From the NCBI GenBank assembly GCA_030446775.1, contig JAUJMQ010000005.1:20359-84358 (forward strand): 64,000 nt of DNA. Reading direction: 5' to 3'. A program made the translations under genes and the position numbers. This DNA comes from Egibacteraceae bacterium (GTDB lineage: Bacteria > Actinomycetota > Nitriliruptoria > Euzebyales > Egibacteraceae). Below, one piece after another: positions 1-9,763 of this stretch. Every line of letters starts with the position of its first letter. The first letter of the stretch is position 1. The notes beneath the pieces were generated by a model. That model was not told the origin of the DNA. It made no database searches and saw only the letters and a list, made by a program, of their open reading frames with translations.

Positions 1-2131
1 CGGCGCCTCCCAGGGCACCGGGGCTGTTGATCGACCAGCGCAGCCGGTACGTGCCGATGCCGAACACGTCGAGATACCTCGCACCGTCCCTGCCGGCCGT
101 GTGCACGAGCCGCTCGGGGTCGAACTCGGCGTCCTCGGTGTCCTCGGTCAACGGCACCTGCTTGAAGTCGGTGACGTCGGTGGCTGCCGGCCCGAACACG
201 ACCATCGCGACAAACTCGCCTCCGGCGACGCCCAGCAGCGACGCGCGCAGGGTTTCGCCACGACGCAGCGCGAACCGCGCGACGTCGTCGAAGTCGTCGG
301 CGCCGTCGAGCCTGCCTGTGCTGCCCGAGCGCGGGGGTCGTGCTCCCCGGACGTTGTCGTCGCGCTGGAGCACGTAGGCCTCGACCGCGACCCTGGAGCC
401 GACTGCCGCAGTCGTGACCGTCGCCGTCCTGCCGGCATCGGGTGACCGCAGCGTGACCCTGGCGCGCCCCGCGGAGCCGGTCGTCGCGGACCGCGGCGAC
501 GCCCGGCCCGCGCCGCTCGCGGCGAAGGCGACGGTCCGCCCCGCCAGCGGCCTGCCGGTGCCGTCGGTGACCGCGGCGGTGAGAGCGACGGTGTCGGGGA
601 CGGCGAGGAGCGCGGCGGAGGGGCTGAGCACCCGGCGCTTGCCCTGCCAGGTCGTCAGCCGGGCGGAGGGGTCGACGCTGGCGGCCGCCGCCGCCATGGC
701 GTCGGGCTGGCCGTGTCCGGTCCGGCGCGTGACGCGGCGCCCGCGGCCGGCCGGCCACACGCCGTCGGCCGTGCCGAGCAGCCACTGGCGCAGGCGCCGC
801 ACCCGCCCCGTCCTCGCGGCCGCGGTGCTTCCGCCGAGCTCCGGGTGCTGCTCGCGCAGCAGCGCGGCCAGGCCGGCGACGTGCGGCGCAGCGAACGACG
901 TGCCGTCCACGCAGCGCTGGGAGCCATCGCCCGGGCGGGCGCACGGCTGGCCGACGACCCCGGCTCCCGGGTAGGTCACCTGCAGCACGGGGACCCGCCG
1001 TGCCGCGGCCGCGACGTCGACGCTGCCGTAGGACGCCTGCGGCCACCACACCGGGCGGCCGGCCGCGCGCATCAGCCCACCGACGGCGATGACGCCCGGC
1101 GACGACGCCGGGTAGTTGGGAAAGCGGTCGCCGCTGTTGCCCGACGCCGCCACGACGAGCACCCCCGCTGCCGTGGCGTCGGCCACCGCGCGCGTGAGGG
1201 TGCGGGAGAGCTCGGGGCCGCCCAGCGACAGGTTGATGACGTCGGCGCGGCCCGCGCCGGCCGCCCACTCGATGCCCTCCGCGATGGCCGCGTCCGAGCC
1301 GACGCAGCCGCCGCTGCCGTCCCCGCGCAGCACCTTGACCGGCACGATGACCGCGCCGGGGGCCACTCCCAGCGCTCCCGAGGCGCTGTTGCGAGCGGCC
1401 ACGACGCCGGCAACGGCCGTCCCGTGGCCGCAGTCGTCCCGCCCGCCCCCGCCGTAGACGTCGAAGCCGGCCACCACCCGTCCGCGCAGCTGCGGCTGGT
1501 GGGGGTCGACGCCGCTGTCGACCACGGCCACCCGCACCCCGGCGCCGGTGACGCCGTCGCGTGCCCACAGCCGGTGCGCGCGAACCTGCGCGACTCCCCA
1601 GCCGACGTCCTCGCCGGTCGCGGCGAAGGCGCGTCGCAGGTGGTTCGGCTCGCCGTACACGACCGCGGGATCCGCGGTGAGCCGCCGCGCGACCGCTGCC
1701 TCCCGCCCGGCGCGCACGCGGACGAGCCGCACGCCCGCAGGGGTCGGCTGCGCGGGCTGCACCGCGGCCCCGTCCAGCGCGCCCGCCGCGCGCAGGGCGC
1801 GGGACCGTTGCGACAGCGCGGCGTGCGGCGCGAACCGCACGAGGACCTCGCCGGGGACGATGGCGGGCCGGCGACCGCTGCGACGCGCGAGTCCCGGCGC
1901 GTCGACATGGGCAGGCCCGGCCGCCTTGCCCCCGACCGCGCCCGCCGGCGCCGCCGGCGTACCCGCACGGCCCACCGCCGGCGTACCCGCGCGGCCCACC
2001 CCCGGCGTGTCCGCACGGCCCACCGCCTGCCCTGCGCCGCCCCACGCCGGGGCGACCGGGACGCCGGCCCCCGCCGTCGCCAGCAGCAGCAGGCACAGGA
2101 CCGCCGACGTCCGGCGAATACAGACGGGCAC
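1..2131 (-). CDS. secreted subtilisin-family (S8) serine protease, C-terminus beyond window
   Basis: This is an exported endopeptidase, probably made as an inactive precursor. It is absent from the ORF track because its stop lies outside the window. A GTG start with AGGAG eight bases upstream opens a signal peptide (RRT then a Leu/Ala core, about residues 1-30). A Gly/Pro linker of 8-residue repeats follows, then an inhibitor-I9-like propeptide (PGEVLVRF, near residue 95). The catalytic domain shows Asp in VAVVDSGVDP (about 206), His in CGHGTAVAGV (about 235) and Ser in GTSFAAPHVAGLAALL (about 412). Downstream, TVALTAAVTDGTGRPLAG looks like a bacterial Ig-like module. The long plus-strand ORFs here and the 1072-2424 minus ORF are shadows. 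Confidence 0.9.
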   Translation of the reverse strand, partial: MPVCIRRTSAVLCLLLLATAGAGVPVAPAWGGAGQAVGRADTPGVGRAGTPAVGRAGTPAAPAGAVGGKAAGPAHVDAPGLARRSGRRPAIVPGEVLVRFAPHAALSQRSRALRAAGALDGAAVQPAQPTPAGVRLVRVRAGREAAVARRLTADPAVVYGEPNHLRRAFAATGEDVGWGVAQVRAHRLWARDGVTGAGVRVAVVDSGVDPHQPQLRGRVVAGFDVYGGGGRDDCGHGTAVAGVVAARNSASGALGVAPGAVIVPVKVLRGDGSGGCVGSDAAIAEGIEWAAGAGRADVINLSLGGPELSRTLTRAVADATAAGVLVVAASGNSGDRFPNYPASSPGVIAVGGLMRAAGRPVWWPQASYGSVDVAAAARRVPVLQVTYPGAGVVGQPCARPGDGSQRCVDGTSFAAPHVAGLAALLREQHPELGGSTAAARTGRVRRLRQWLLGTADGVWPAGRGRRVTRRTGHGQPDAMAAAAASVDPSARLTTWQGKRRVLSPSAALLAVPDTVALTAAVTDGTGRPLAGRTVAFAASGAGRASPRSATTGSAGRARVTLRSPDAGRTATVTTAAVGSRVAVEAYVLQRDDNVRGARPPRSGSTGRLDGADDFDDVARFALRRGETLRASLLGVAGGEFVAMVVFGPAATDVTDFKQVPLTEDTEDAEFDPERLVHTAGRDGARYLDVFGIGTYRLRWSINSPGALGGA
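1959..2030 (-). repeat. three 24-bp tandem repeats in protease linker
   Basis: Three consecutive near-identical 24-bp units encode AVGRAGTP-like octapeptides between the signal peptide and the propeptide of the S8 protease. The repeat keeps the frame and looks like a flexible, expandable linker. Confidence 0.75.
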
Positions 2132-2434
2132 GGGATCGGCTCCTGACACGCGGCGGCTCGGCGTCGGTGAACGCGACGGCGGTGGCTCCGCCCCGACGAC
2201 ACCACGGGCGCCATCGGGGACGGCCCGCACGAGTATGGGCCACCGCGGGTCGGAAGGTGACCGATCCGCTGAACCGAAGGGACAGCCACAGGAGACGACC
2301 CGACACCACCGGCGATGACCACCGGCGATGACCACCGGCGATGGGAATCCGCTCGCGGGGTGCACCGGTCAAGACGCCGACCACGGCCGACCGCCGCCCG
2401 TGCCACGAGCACCCGCCGAGGCACATCCGGTGGT

Positions 2435-2449
2435 TATCGTGCCGTCATG
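2435..2449 (+). promoter_or_regulatory. -10 box placing the start codon at the transcript end
   Basis: TATCGT lies six bases before the ATG of the MgtE_N/CBS gene and no Shine-Dalgarno is visible. Transcription would begin at or next to the ATG, giving a leaderless mRNA. This supports ATG 2447 over the longer ORF-track start. Confidence 0.5.
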
Positions 2450-3685
2450 ACCGACGTCGTCTACGCCTCGCGCATCGCGCGGCTGCCGGTGCTGGACCCC
2501 GACGGCACCCCCCTGGGCCGTGTGGACGACGTCGTCGTCGGCCGTCCCGTCGCCGGGCACGGCCCACCGGTGATCGGCTTCGTCGTCGCGGTCCCCGGCC
2601 GGCGGATCTTCGTCTCCGCCGGACGCGTCGTGTCGCTGGACCCCGACGGCGTCCGGCTGCGCAGCAGCGACCTCAACCTCCGCCGCTTCCGTCCCCGTCC
2701 CTCGGAGGTCAGCCTGCTCCACGACCTCGTCGACCGGCCGGTGCCGGGCGGCAGCCAGGTCGTCAACGATGTCGGCATCCGCGCCTCGAGCGGTCGGCTG
2801 CGGGGCTGGGAGGTCGCGATCGTCGATCTCGCGCCGCCCGGGCGACGGCTGTTGCGCAGGCGCCGCCGTAACCGCGTCACCGAGCCGTGGGAACGGGTGG
2901 GCGCGCTGTTCTCAGTCGACGGCGACGCCTACGGCCACCTGCGGGACCTGCACCCGCACGACGTCGCCGAGCGCCTGCAGGACATGTCGACCGCCGAGCG
3001 CAACGCCGCGGCCAAGACGCTCGACGACGACCAGCTCGCCGACCTGCTGGAGGAGCTGCCCGAGGACGTCCAGGCCGAGCTGCTCGGCGAGCTGGGGCTC
3101 GAGCGCGCCGCCGACGTCCTGGAGGCGATGGAGCCCGACGACGCCGCGGACCGGCTCGGCGAGCTCGAAGGTGCCCGGCGTGGCGAGCTGCTGGCGGCGA
3201 TGGAGCCCGACGAGGCCGCGCCGTTGCGCCGCCTGCTGCGCTACGACGAGCGGACCGCCGGCGGCCTCATGACCCCCGAGCCGATCCTGCTGCCCCCCTC
3301 CGCCACCGTCGCCGAGGCGCTCGCGCTGCTGCGCGAGCCGGACCTCACCCCGGCGCTGGCCGGCCAGGTGTTCGTCGTCGACCCCCCGATCGAGACCCCG
3401 ACCGGGCGCTTCGTCGGCACCTGCCACCTGCAGCGACTGCTGCGAGAGCCGCCCGGCGCGACGGTCGGCTCGTTCGCCGAGGCCGAGCCCGAGCCAGTGC
3501 CCGCCGAGCTCGACGAGGTCCGGGTCGCCGAGCGGTTGGCCGCCTACAACCTGCTCGCCGTCCCGGTCTGCGACGAGGCGGGCCGCTTGCTGGGCGCCGT
3601 CACCGTCGACGACGTCCTCGACCGCGTCCTTCCGGAAGGGTGGCGGCAGCACAGCGGTCCCCACGACCGGCGGCAGCGGCGATGA
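2447..3685 (+). CDS. PRC-barrel-like / MgtE N-terminal / CBS domain protein
   Basis: This 412-residue soluble protein combines three parts. The first (about residues 1-130) is PRC-barrel-like (LPVLDPDGTPLGRVDDVVVG). The second is an MgtE_N helical repeat domain (about 155-270) rich in LLEELPEDVQAELL-type repeats. The third is a CBS pair (about 275-400). In MgtE magnesium channels the MgtE_N and CBS domains sense Mg2+ and gate the pore, but no membrane pore domain is present here. It may therefore be a sensor or regulatory subunit. The start at 2447 is chosen over the track start 44 codons upstream because a leaderless promoter sits just ahead. The stop overlaps the next start by ATGA, so the two are probably co-translated. 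Confidence 0.8.
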   Translation: MTDVVYASRIARLPVLDPDGTPLGRVDDVVVGRPVAGHGPPVIGFVVAVPGRRIFVSAGRVVSLDPDGVRLRSSDLNLRRFRPRPSEVSLLHDLVDRPVPGGSQVVNDVGIRASSGRLRGWEVAIVDLAPPGRRLLRRRRRNRVTEPWERVGALFSVDGDAYGHLRDLHPHDVAERLQDMSTAERNAAAKTLDDDQLADLLEELPEDVQAELLGELGLERAADVLEAMEPDDAADRLGELEGARRGELLAAMEPDEAAPLRRLLRYDERTAGGLMTPEPILLPPSATVAEALALLREPDLTPALAGQVFVVDPPIETPTGRFVGTCHLQRLLREPPGATVGSFAEAEPEPVPAELDEVRVAERLAAYNLLAVPVCDEAGRLLGAVTVDDVLDRVLPEGWRQHSGPHDRRQRR

Positions 3686-4170
3686 GCCGCCGGGGCGGCG
3701 ACCTGTACCGGCCCCGCGGCGGGCCGCGCTTCGGCGTCCACTACGACCCCGACGCCTTCGGGCGCTTCTCGGAGACCATCGCCCGCTTCCTCGGCACGGG
3801 CCGCTACCTCGTCGGCCAGACGGCCATCGTGATCGTGTGGATCTTCGTCAACGTCACGGCGGTCCGGCTGCGCTGGGACCCCTACCCGTTCATCCTGCTC
3901 AACCTGCTGTTCTCGACCCAGGCCAGCTACGCCGCACCGCTGATCCTGCTGGCGCAGAACCGCCAGGCCGACCGCGACCGGGCGCAGGTCGACCGCGACC
4001 GCGAGGTCAACGCCCGGACGCTGGCCGACACCGAGTTCCTCTCCCGTGAGATCGCCTCGGTGCGCCTCGCCGTCGCCGAGCTGCCGACCGAGCGGGATCT
4101 CACCCGCGAGCTCGGCCGCCTCGCCGCCGAGGTCACGGCGCTGCGCGAGCGGCTGGGCGAGCGGGCCTAG
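3682..4170 (+). CDS. DUF1003 membrane protein
   Basis: A 162-residue protein with two central hydrophobic helices (TAIVIVWIFVNVTAV and FILLNLLFSTQASYAAPLILL) followed by a charged coiled-coil tail (QNRQADRDRAQVDRDREV). This is the usual DUF1003 layout; the family's function is not established. It overlaps the MgtE_N/CBS gene by ATGA. In actinobacteria these families often sit together, which suggests the pair forms one membrane-linked unit, possibly tied to magnesium or metal homeostasis (inference). Confidence 0.85.
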   Translation: MSRRGGDLYRPRGGPRFGVHYDPDAFGRFSETIARFLGTGRYLVGQTAIVIVWIFVNVTAVRLRWDPYPFILLNLLFSTQASYAAPLILLAQNRQADRDRAQVDRDREVNARTLADTEFLSREIASVRLAVAELPTERDLTRELGRLAAEVTALRERLGERA

Positions 4171-4307
4171 GACGCACCTCAAACGCCGGGCGGCTTTCGT
4201 CCAACGACTCCCTTCGGGAGACGGCCCTACAGCGCTCGGCCGCGCGCACAGGCGACGACTCTTGCCATCACGCACCGCAACCGCGAGGATTGCCGTATAT
4301 TCGCTGC

Positions 4308-4317
4308 GACTCGAGTC
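4308..4317. promoter_or_regulatory. 10-bp perfect palindrome before sugar ABC ATPase
   Basis: GACTCGAGTC sits 11 bases before the ATG of the ABC ATPase, just upstream of the GAGGAG ribosome-binding site. A TATATT element lies at 4296-4301. The palindrome could be an operator, but it is short and only a candidate. Confidence 0.25.
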
Positions 4318-4328
4318 GAGGAGACCCG

Positions 4329-5615
<1,287 letters not shown>

Positions 5616-5638
5616 CCGCGGGCTCCGGCAGGCCGGCG

Positions 5639-6547
5639 ATGACGCTGCGCGCCCTCGTCGTCGGCTCTCTCGTGATGGACCTGGCCTTCCAGGTCCCGCG
5701 GCGCCCCGGTCCGGGTGAGGTCATCGTCGCCGACGAGTTCGCGACCTTCCGCGGCGGCAAGGGCTACAACCAGGCGGTCGCGCTCGCCCGTCTCGGCGCC
5801 GAGGTGACCATGGTCGGGGCCGTGGGGACCGACGCGTACGGTGACGATTTCGTCGACGCGCTACGCCGTGAGGGCGTCGACGCCGAGCGGGTCGTGCAGA
5901 TGCGCGGCACGGACACGGCCGTCGCGGTGCCGCTCATCACCCCCGACGGCGAGGTCGGGTTCGTGCAGTACCCGGGCGCGAACCACCAGCTGTCACCCGC
6001 GCACTGCGCCGACCTGCCGGACTGCGACGTGCTCCTGCTGCAGGGCGAGGTCACCGCCGCCGCCTCCGAGCGGGCCGGCCGCGTGATCCGCAACCGCGGC
6101 GGCATCGTCCTGCTCAACCCCGCGCCGGTCCACGACGTGACTCCCGCGATGCTCGCCACGGCCACGGTGGTCGTGCCCAACGAGGTCGAGGCCCGCGCGC
6201 TCACCGGCAACGGCAGCGACGACCCGCTGGCGCTGGCCCGCGCTGTCCGCACGCCGCAGCGCCCCGCCGTGGTGACCCTGGGGGCCGCCGGCGCCGCGTG
6301 GGCGCCGTCGGACCCGGCCGACGACCGTGCCGAGCTCGTGTCGCCGCCGACGGTCGTGGCCGTGGACACCACCGGCGCGGGCGACCGCTTCTGCGCGGCG
6401 CTCGCCGGGGCGCGCGGCGCGGGCCAGGCCTACCCCGCGGCGGTCCGGGTCGCGGGGGCCCCCGGCGCGCACGCGGCGACCGTGCGCGGCGCCGAGCCGG
6501 GGCTGCCCCGCCGGGCCGACATTGAAGCCCTCCTTGCCGCCTCCTGA
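5639..6547 (+). CDS. ribokinase-like (PfkB) carbohydrate kinase
   Basis: Phosphorylates a sugar or nucleoside using ATP. The 302-residue protein has the N-terminal PfkB signature around [20 protein letters not shown] (about residues 38-57) and the C-terminal active-site motif [14 protein letters not shown] with the catalytic Asp (about 242-255). It lies 23 bases after the sugar ABC ATPase and probably shares its transcript, so import followed by phosphorylation is a reasonable reading. [10 protein letters not shown] is closest to the ribokinase GGKGANQA motif. The substrate is not determined by sequence alone. Confidence 0.85.
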   Translation: MTLRALVVGSLVMDLAFQVPRRPGPGEVIVADEFATFRGGKGYNQAVALARLGAEVTMVGAVGTDAYGDDFVDALRREGVDAERVVQMRGTDTAVAVPLITPDGEVGFVQYPGANHQLSPAHCADLPDCDVLLLQGEVTAAASERAGRVIRNRGGIVLLNPAPVHDVTPAMLATATVVVPNEVEARALTGNGSDDPLALARAVRTPQRPAVVTLGAAGAAWAPSDPADDRAELVSPPTVVAVDTTGAGDRFCAALAGARGAGQAYPAAVRVAGAPGAHAATVRGAEPGLPRRADIEALLAAS

Positions 6548-6580
6548 GCCTGCGGCCGCGCCGTGCCGCTACCGTCGGCG

Positions 6581-7327
6581 GTGACCTCCTGCGACCCGGG
6601 ACGCCCGCTGGCGACGCTGCACCTGTGGGGTGTCAGCGGCGGGGCCGTTCCGGCGGCCTTCCTGCGGATGGGTCTGGACCGCCGGCACCTGCATCACACC
6701 CCGGCCTGCGCTTCGCCAAGCTGCTGGGTACCGGGTCGGGAGCGACGTTCACGATGCGCGACGCCGACCTCCGCCGCTGGGGCCTGTTCGCCGTGTGGGA
6801 CTCGCCGGCGGCCCCTTGGGAATTTCGAGCGGCGCTCGCCGAGCGTGCGCGCGTGGGAGCGGCTGGCCGACGAGCGCTGGCGCGCCGACCTCGCGCCGCT
6901 GCGCTCCCGCGGCCGGTGGAGCGGCACCGACCCCTTCTCCGGGGCGGCCGCTGTCTCGCGGCCCGGCGGTGGCCCGGTCGCGGCCCTCACCCGCGCGCGG
7001 ATCCGCTGGCGCGCCAGCCGCAGCTTCTGGCGGGCGGTGCCCCCGGTGTCTGCGGACCTGCGTGCGCAGCCCGGGCTGCGCTACGCCGTCGGCATCGGTG
7101 ACGCGCCCGTCGGGCTGCAGGGCACGTTCAGCGTGTGGGACGACGACGCGGCGCTGGCCGCCTTCGCCTACCGGGGAGCCCAGCACCGCGAGGTGATCCG
7201 GCGCACCGGGGAGGTGGGCTGGTACGCCGAGGAGCTGTTCGCCCGCTTCGCGGTGCTGGCCACCAGCGGCACGGTCGACGGCCGCGACCCCGCCGCGGCC
7301 CCGCTGCCCGGCGCGCCGCGTCCATAG
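6581..7327 (+). CDS. spheroidene monooxygenase (CrtA)-like protein, frameshifted
   Basis: The sequence reads as a CrtA-like carotenoid oxygenase only if two indels are corrected. [20 protein letters not shown] is in one frame, [17 protein letters not shown] and [11 protein letters not shown] in a second, and [16 protein letters not shown] to the C-terminus in the first again. The first shift fits a missing G near 6703; the second fits an extra T in the TTT at 6823-6825. CrtA enzymes introduce keto groups into acyclic carotenoids. The gene leads a carotenoid block. GTG 6581 has TACCGT five bases upstream; GTG 6563 is the alternative. Compensating indels suggest sequence error or very recent inactivation. 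Confidence 0.65.
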   Translation: MTSCDPGRPLATLHLWGVSGGAVPAAFLRMGLDRRHLHHTPACASPSCWVPGRERRSRCATPTSAAGACSPCGTRRRPLGNFERRSPSVRAWERLADERWRADLAPLRSRGRWSGTDPFSGAAAVSRPGGGPVAALTRARIRWRASRSFWRAVPPVSADLRAQPGLRYAVGIGDAPVGLQGTFSVWDDDAALAAFAYRGAQHREVIRRTGEVGWYAEELFARFAVLATSGTVDGRDPAAAPLPGAPRP

Positions 7328-7340
7328 ACTCCGCCTCATG
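7325..7340 (+). promoter_or_regulatory. -10 box for leaderless crtO-like mRNA
   Basis: TAGACT lies seven bases before the ATG of the CrtO-like gene, with no Shine-Dalgarno between. Its first three bases are also the stop codon of the preceding gene. It predicts an internal promoter for the downstream carotenoid genes. Confidence 0.5.
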
Positions 7341-8915
7341 CGGGACGTCGTCGTCGTCGGAGCAGGCCACAACGCCCTCGTCGCGGCCTGCTACCTCGCC
7401 CGCGACGGGCTCGACGTCGAGGTCGTCGAGCGACGCGACGTCGTCGGCGGCGCCGTCTCGACCGTGGAGCGCTTCGCCGGATTCCGCATGGACGTCGGCT
7501 CGTCGGCGCACATCATGGTGCGCCACACCGGCATCGTGGACGACCTCGACCTCGGCGCCGTCGGGCTTGACTACCTCGACCTGGACCCGTGGGGCTTCGC
7601 GCCGTTCGGCGACGACGCCATCGCGTTCCGGGTCGACCTCGACGCCACCTGCGCGTCGATCGAGAAGGTGTGCGGCGCCCGGGACGCCGACGCGTACGCC
7701 CGCTTCGTGACCGACTGGTCGGCCCGCAACGCCAGGATCTTCGACGCCTTCCAGCGACCACCCACGCTCGCCAACCTCGGCCGGCACCTGTGGAGCGTCG
7801 GGCGCGGGACCGGTCTGGCCGGTCCCGAGCTGTCGCGGCAATTCCTGACCACCGGCGACAGCCTGCTCGACGAGCACTTCGACGACGAGCGGCTCAAGAC
7901 CGCGCTGGCGTGGCTCGGCGCCCAGTCGGGGCCCCCTTCCCATGAGGTCGCCACCGCCGACCTCGTCGGCTGGAACACGATGATGCACCGCCTCCCGCCG
8001 GGGCACCCCAAAGGCGGCTCGGGGATGCTGTCGGTCGCCCTGGCCCGGCGGTTGGAGTCGCTCGGCGGGACACTGCGCCTGAGTGACGGTTGCGCGCGGA
8101 TCTTCGGCCGGGACGGCCGCGTGACCGGCATCGAAGTCGACTCGGGCGACCGGATCGCCGCGCGCACCGTCGTGGCCGGCTGTCATGTCCTGACGACCGT
8201 CGAGCTGCTCGGCGACGCGCTGCCGGCGGCGTTCGCGGAGCGGGCGCGGCGCACGATCCGGGTCGGCAACGGCATCGGCATGGTGGTGCGCCTGGCGACG
8301 ACCGACCTCCCCCGCTACCCCGCCGGCCTCGGTGGCGACGAGTGGCGGGCGCTGCAGCTGCTCGCGCCCTCGCGCACCTTCCTGCGCGCCGCGCACGGCC
8401 GGTTCTCCGCCGGCCTGCCGCCCGAGCGGCCCGCCGCCGTGGCGATGACGTTCTCCGCCTTCGACGACACCCTCGCTCCCCCCGGCAGGCACAACGTGAC
8501 CGTGTGGGGGCAGTGGCATCCCTACGAGCTGAGCAACGGCGAGGACTGGGACGCCATCCGCGAGCGCGAGGGCACCAAGCTGGTGGACGCCGTCGACGCG
8601 GCGGCACCAGGCTTCGCCGACAGCGTCGAGCAGATGCACGTGCAGACGCCGCTGGACCTCGAGCGCGAGCTCGGCCTGCGCCGCGGCAACGTCATGCACG
8701 TCGAGATGGGCTTGGACCAGATGTTCGCCTGGCGCCCGCTGCCCGAGCTGTCGGGGTACCGGACCCCCCTGGGCGGGCTGTACCTCACCGGTGCGTCCAC
8801 CCATCCCGGCGGCGGCGTGTTCGGCGCGAGCGGGCGTTCAGCGGCCCGGGTGGTGCTCGCCGACCGGGTCAGGGGGCGCCGCCGGCCGGGCCGCCGCCGG
8901 CTGCCACGCCGGTGA
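7338..8915 (+). CDS. CrtI/CrtO-family carotenoid FAD oxidoreductase
   Basis: FAD-dependent oxidoreductase of the phytoene-desaturase superfamily, 525 aa. The dinucleotide fold is at the N-terminus (VVVVGAGHNALVAACYLARDG, then VVERRDVVGGAVST). The C-terminal FAD motif is GLYLTGASTHPGGGVFGASGR. The length and the MDVGSSAH region resemble CrtO-type beta-carotene ketolases more than CrtI desaturases, and a CrtI-like gene follows later in the same block. It is probably membrane-associated and acts on carotenoids. Its stop overlaps the next start by GTGA. Ketolase activity is inferred; a desaturase or other carotenoid oxidase is possible. Confidence 0.8.
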   Translation: MRDVVVVGAGHNALVAACYLARDGLDVEVVERRDVVGGAVSTVERFAGFRMDVGSSAHIMVRHTGIVDDLDLGAVGLDYLDLDPWGFAPFGDDAIAFRVDLDATCASIEKVCGARDADAYARFVTDWSARNARIFDAFQRPPTLANLGRHLWSVGRGTGLAGPELSRQFLTTGDSLLDEHFDDERLKTALAWLGAQSGPPSHEVATADLVGWNTMMHRLPPGHPKGGSGMLSVALARRLESLGGTLRLSDGCARIFGRDGRVTGIEVDSGDRIAARTVVAGCHVLTTVELLGDALPAAFAERARRTIRVGNGIGMVVRLATTDLPRYPAGLGGDEWRALQLLAPSRTFLRAAHGRFSAGLPPERPAAVAMTFSAFDDTLAPPGRHNVTVWGQWHPYELSNGEDWDAIREREGTKLVDAVDAAAPGFADSVEQMHVQTPLDLERELGLRRGNVMHVEMGLDQMFAWRPLPELSGYRTPLGGLYLTGASTHPGGGVFGASGRSAARVVLADRVRGRRRPGRRRLPRR

Positions 8916-9763
8916 CCGCCTCGCCACGCGCCGCGCTGAGCGGCCAACGAAGGGCCGAGCGGCGGGCCGAGCGGCGTGGAGCGGCCGTCCGCAGCCCGGC
9001 GCTGGCGAGCGTGCCGGTCGCGCTGGCCGCCGCCACGGTCCTGTCCCAGATCGCCTACCCGCTGGTGTCGGGACCGGCCCGCGATCGCGTCACGGTCGCC
9101 AGCGTCGTGCTGTTCTTCGCCACCTCGGTGTCCCACGCGCTGCTGTGGCGGGGACCGCGGTTCACGTTCGCGCTCGTGGCGGTGACCGCGGGTGGCGGGC
9201 TGCTCGTCGAGGCGGTCGGCGTCGCGACCGGCATCCCGTTCGGCGCGTACGCCTACGCCGACACGCTCGGACCCAAGGCGCTCGGGGTGCCGGTCGTCAT
9301 CCCGCTCGCGTGGACGATGATGGCCTACCCGGCGCTGCTCGTCGGGCGGCGGATCGCGCAGGGTCCGGTGCTGGGCCCCGTCGCCGCCGGCGCCGCGCTC
9401 GCGTCGTGGGACCTGTTCCTGGACCCGCAGATGGTCGACGCGGGGCACTGGACGTGGGCCGGCGGCGGCGGCCCGGCGCTGCTGGGCATCCCGGTCGGCA
9501 ACTTTCTCGCCTGGTTCGTCGTGGCCGTCGCGATGATGGCGCTGCTTTGGCGCGTGCCGGTCCCGGGTCTGCCGGTCGTGGGGGCAGACCAGCGGCGGCG
9601 GGCGCTGCGCGCCGACCGGGTGCCGTTCGCGCTGTACCTGTGGACCTACGCCTCCTCGGTCCTGGCGCACCTCGCGTTCTTCGGGCTGCCCGGCTCGGCG
9701 CTGCTCGGCGGGGTGGGCATGGGCGCGGTGGTCGCCCTGTTCGCCGCCCGCAGCCGGCGGTGA
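8912..9763 (+). CDS. CruF-like carotenoid biosynthesis membrane protein
   Basis: Polytopic membrane protein (283 aa) with about seven hydrophobic segments. Family features include GPRFTFALVAVTAGGGLLVEAVGVATGIPFGAYAY and ASWDLFLDPQMVDAGHWTW. It matches the CruF/bisanhydrobacterioruberin-hydratase type (DUF422), which hydrates the carotenoid psi end so that it can be glycosylated. The GTG start overlaps the previous stop (GTGA), and the track's longer start is discarded. The neighbouring glycosyltransferase fits the known CruF-CruG partnership. Confidence 0.85.
   Translation: MTASPRAALSGQRRAERRAERRGAAVRSPALASVPVALAAATVLSQIAYPLVSGPARDRVTVASVVLFFATSVSHALLWRGPRFTFALVAVTAGGGLLVEAVGVATGIPFGAYAYADTLGPKALGVPVVIPLAWTMMAYPALLVGRRIAQGPVLGPVAAGAALASWDLFLDPQMVDAGHWTWAGGGGPALLGIPVGNFLAWFVVAVAMMALLWRVPVPGLPVVGADQRRRALRADRVPFALYLWTYASSVLAHLAFFGLPGSALLGGVGMGAVVALFAARSRR

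Noticed and set aside
1072-2424. 450-codon minus-strand ORF at the left end
   Set aside because: It is an alternative frame of the subtilisin gene. The catalytic triad, signal peptide and ribosome-binding site are in the other frame.
4208-4220. CTCCC-TTC-GGGAG hairpin after the DUF1003 gene
   Set aside because: The stem is only five base pairs, with a three-base loop. It is too weak to call a terminator in DNA of this composition.
7128-8804. 558-codon minus-strand ORF opposite the CrtO-like gene
   Set aside because: The plus strand has complete FAD motifs; the minus reading lacks any domain.
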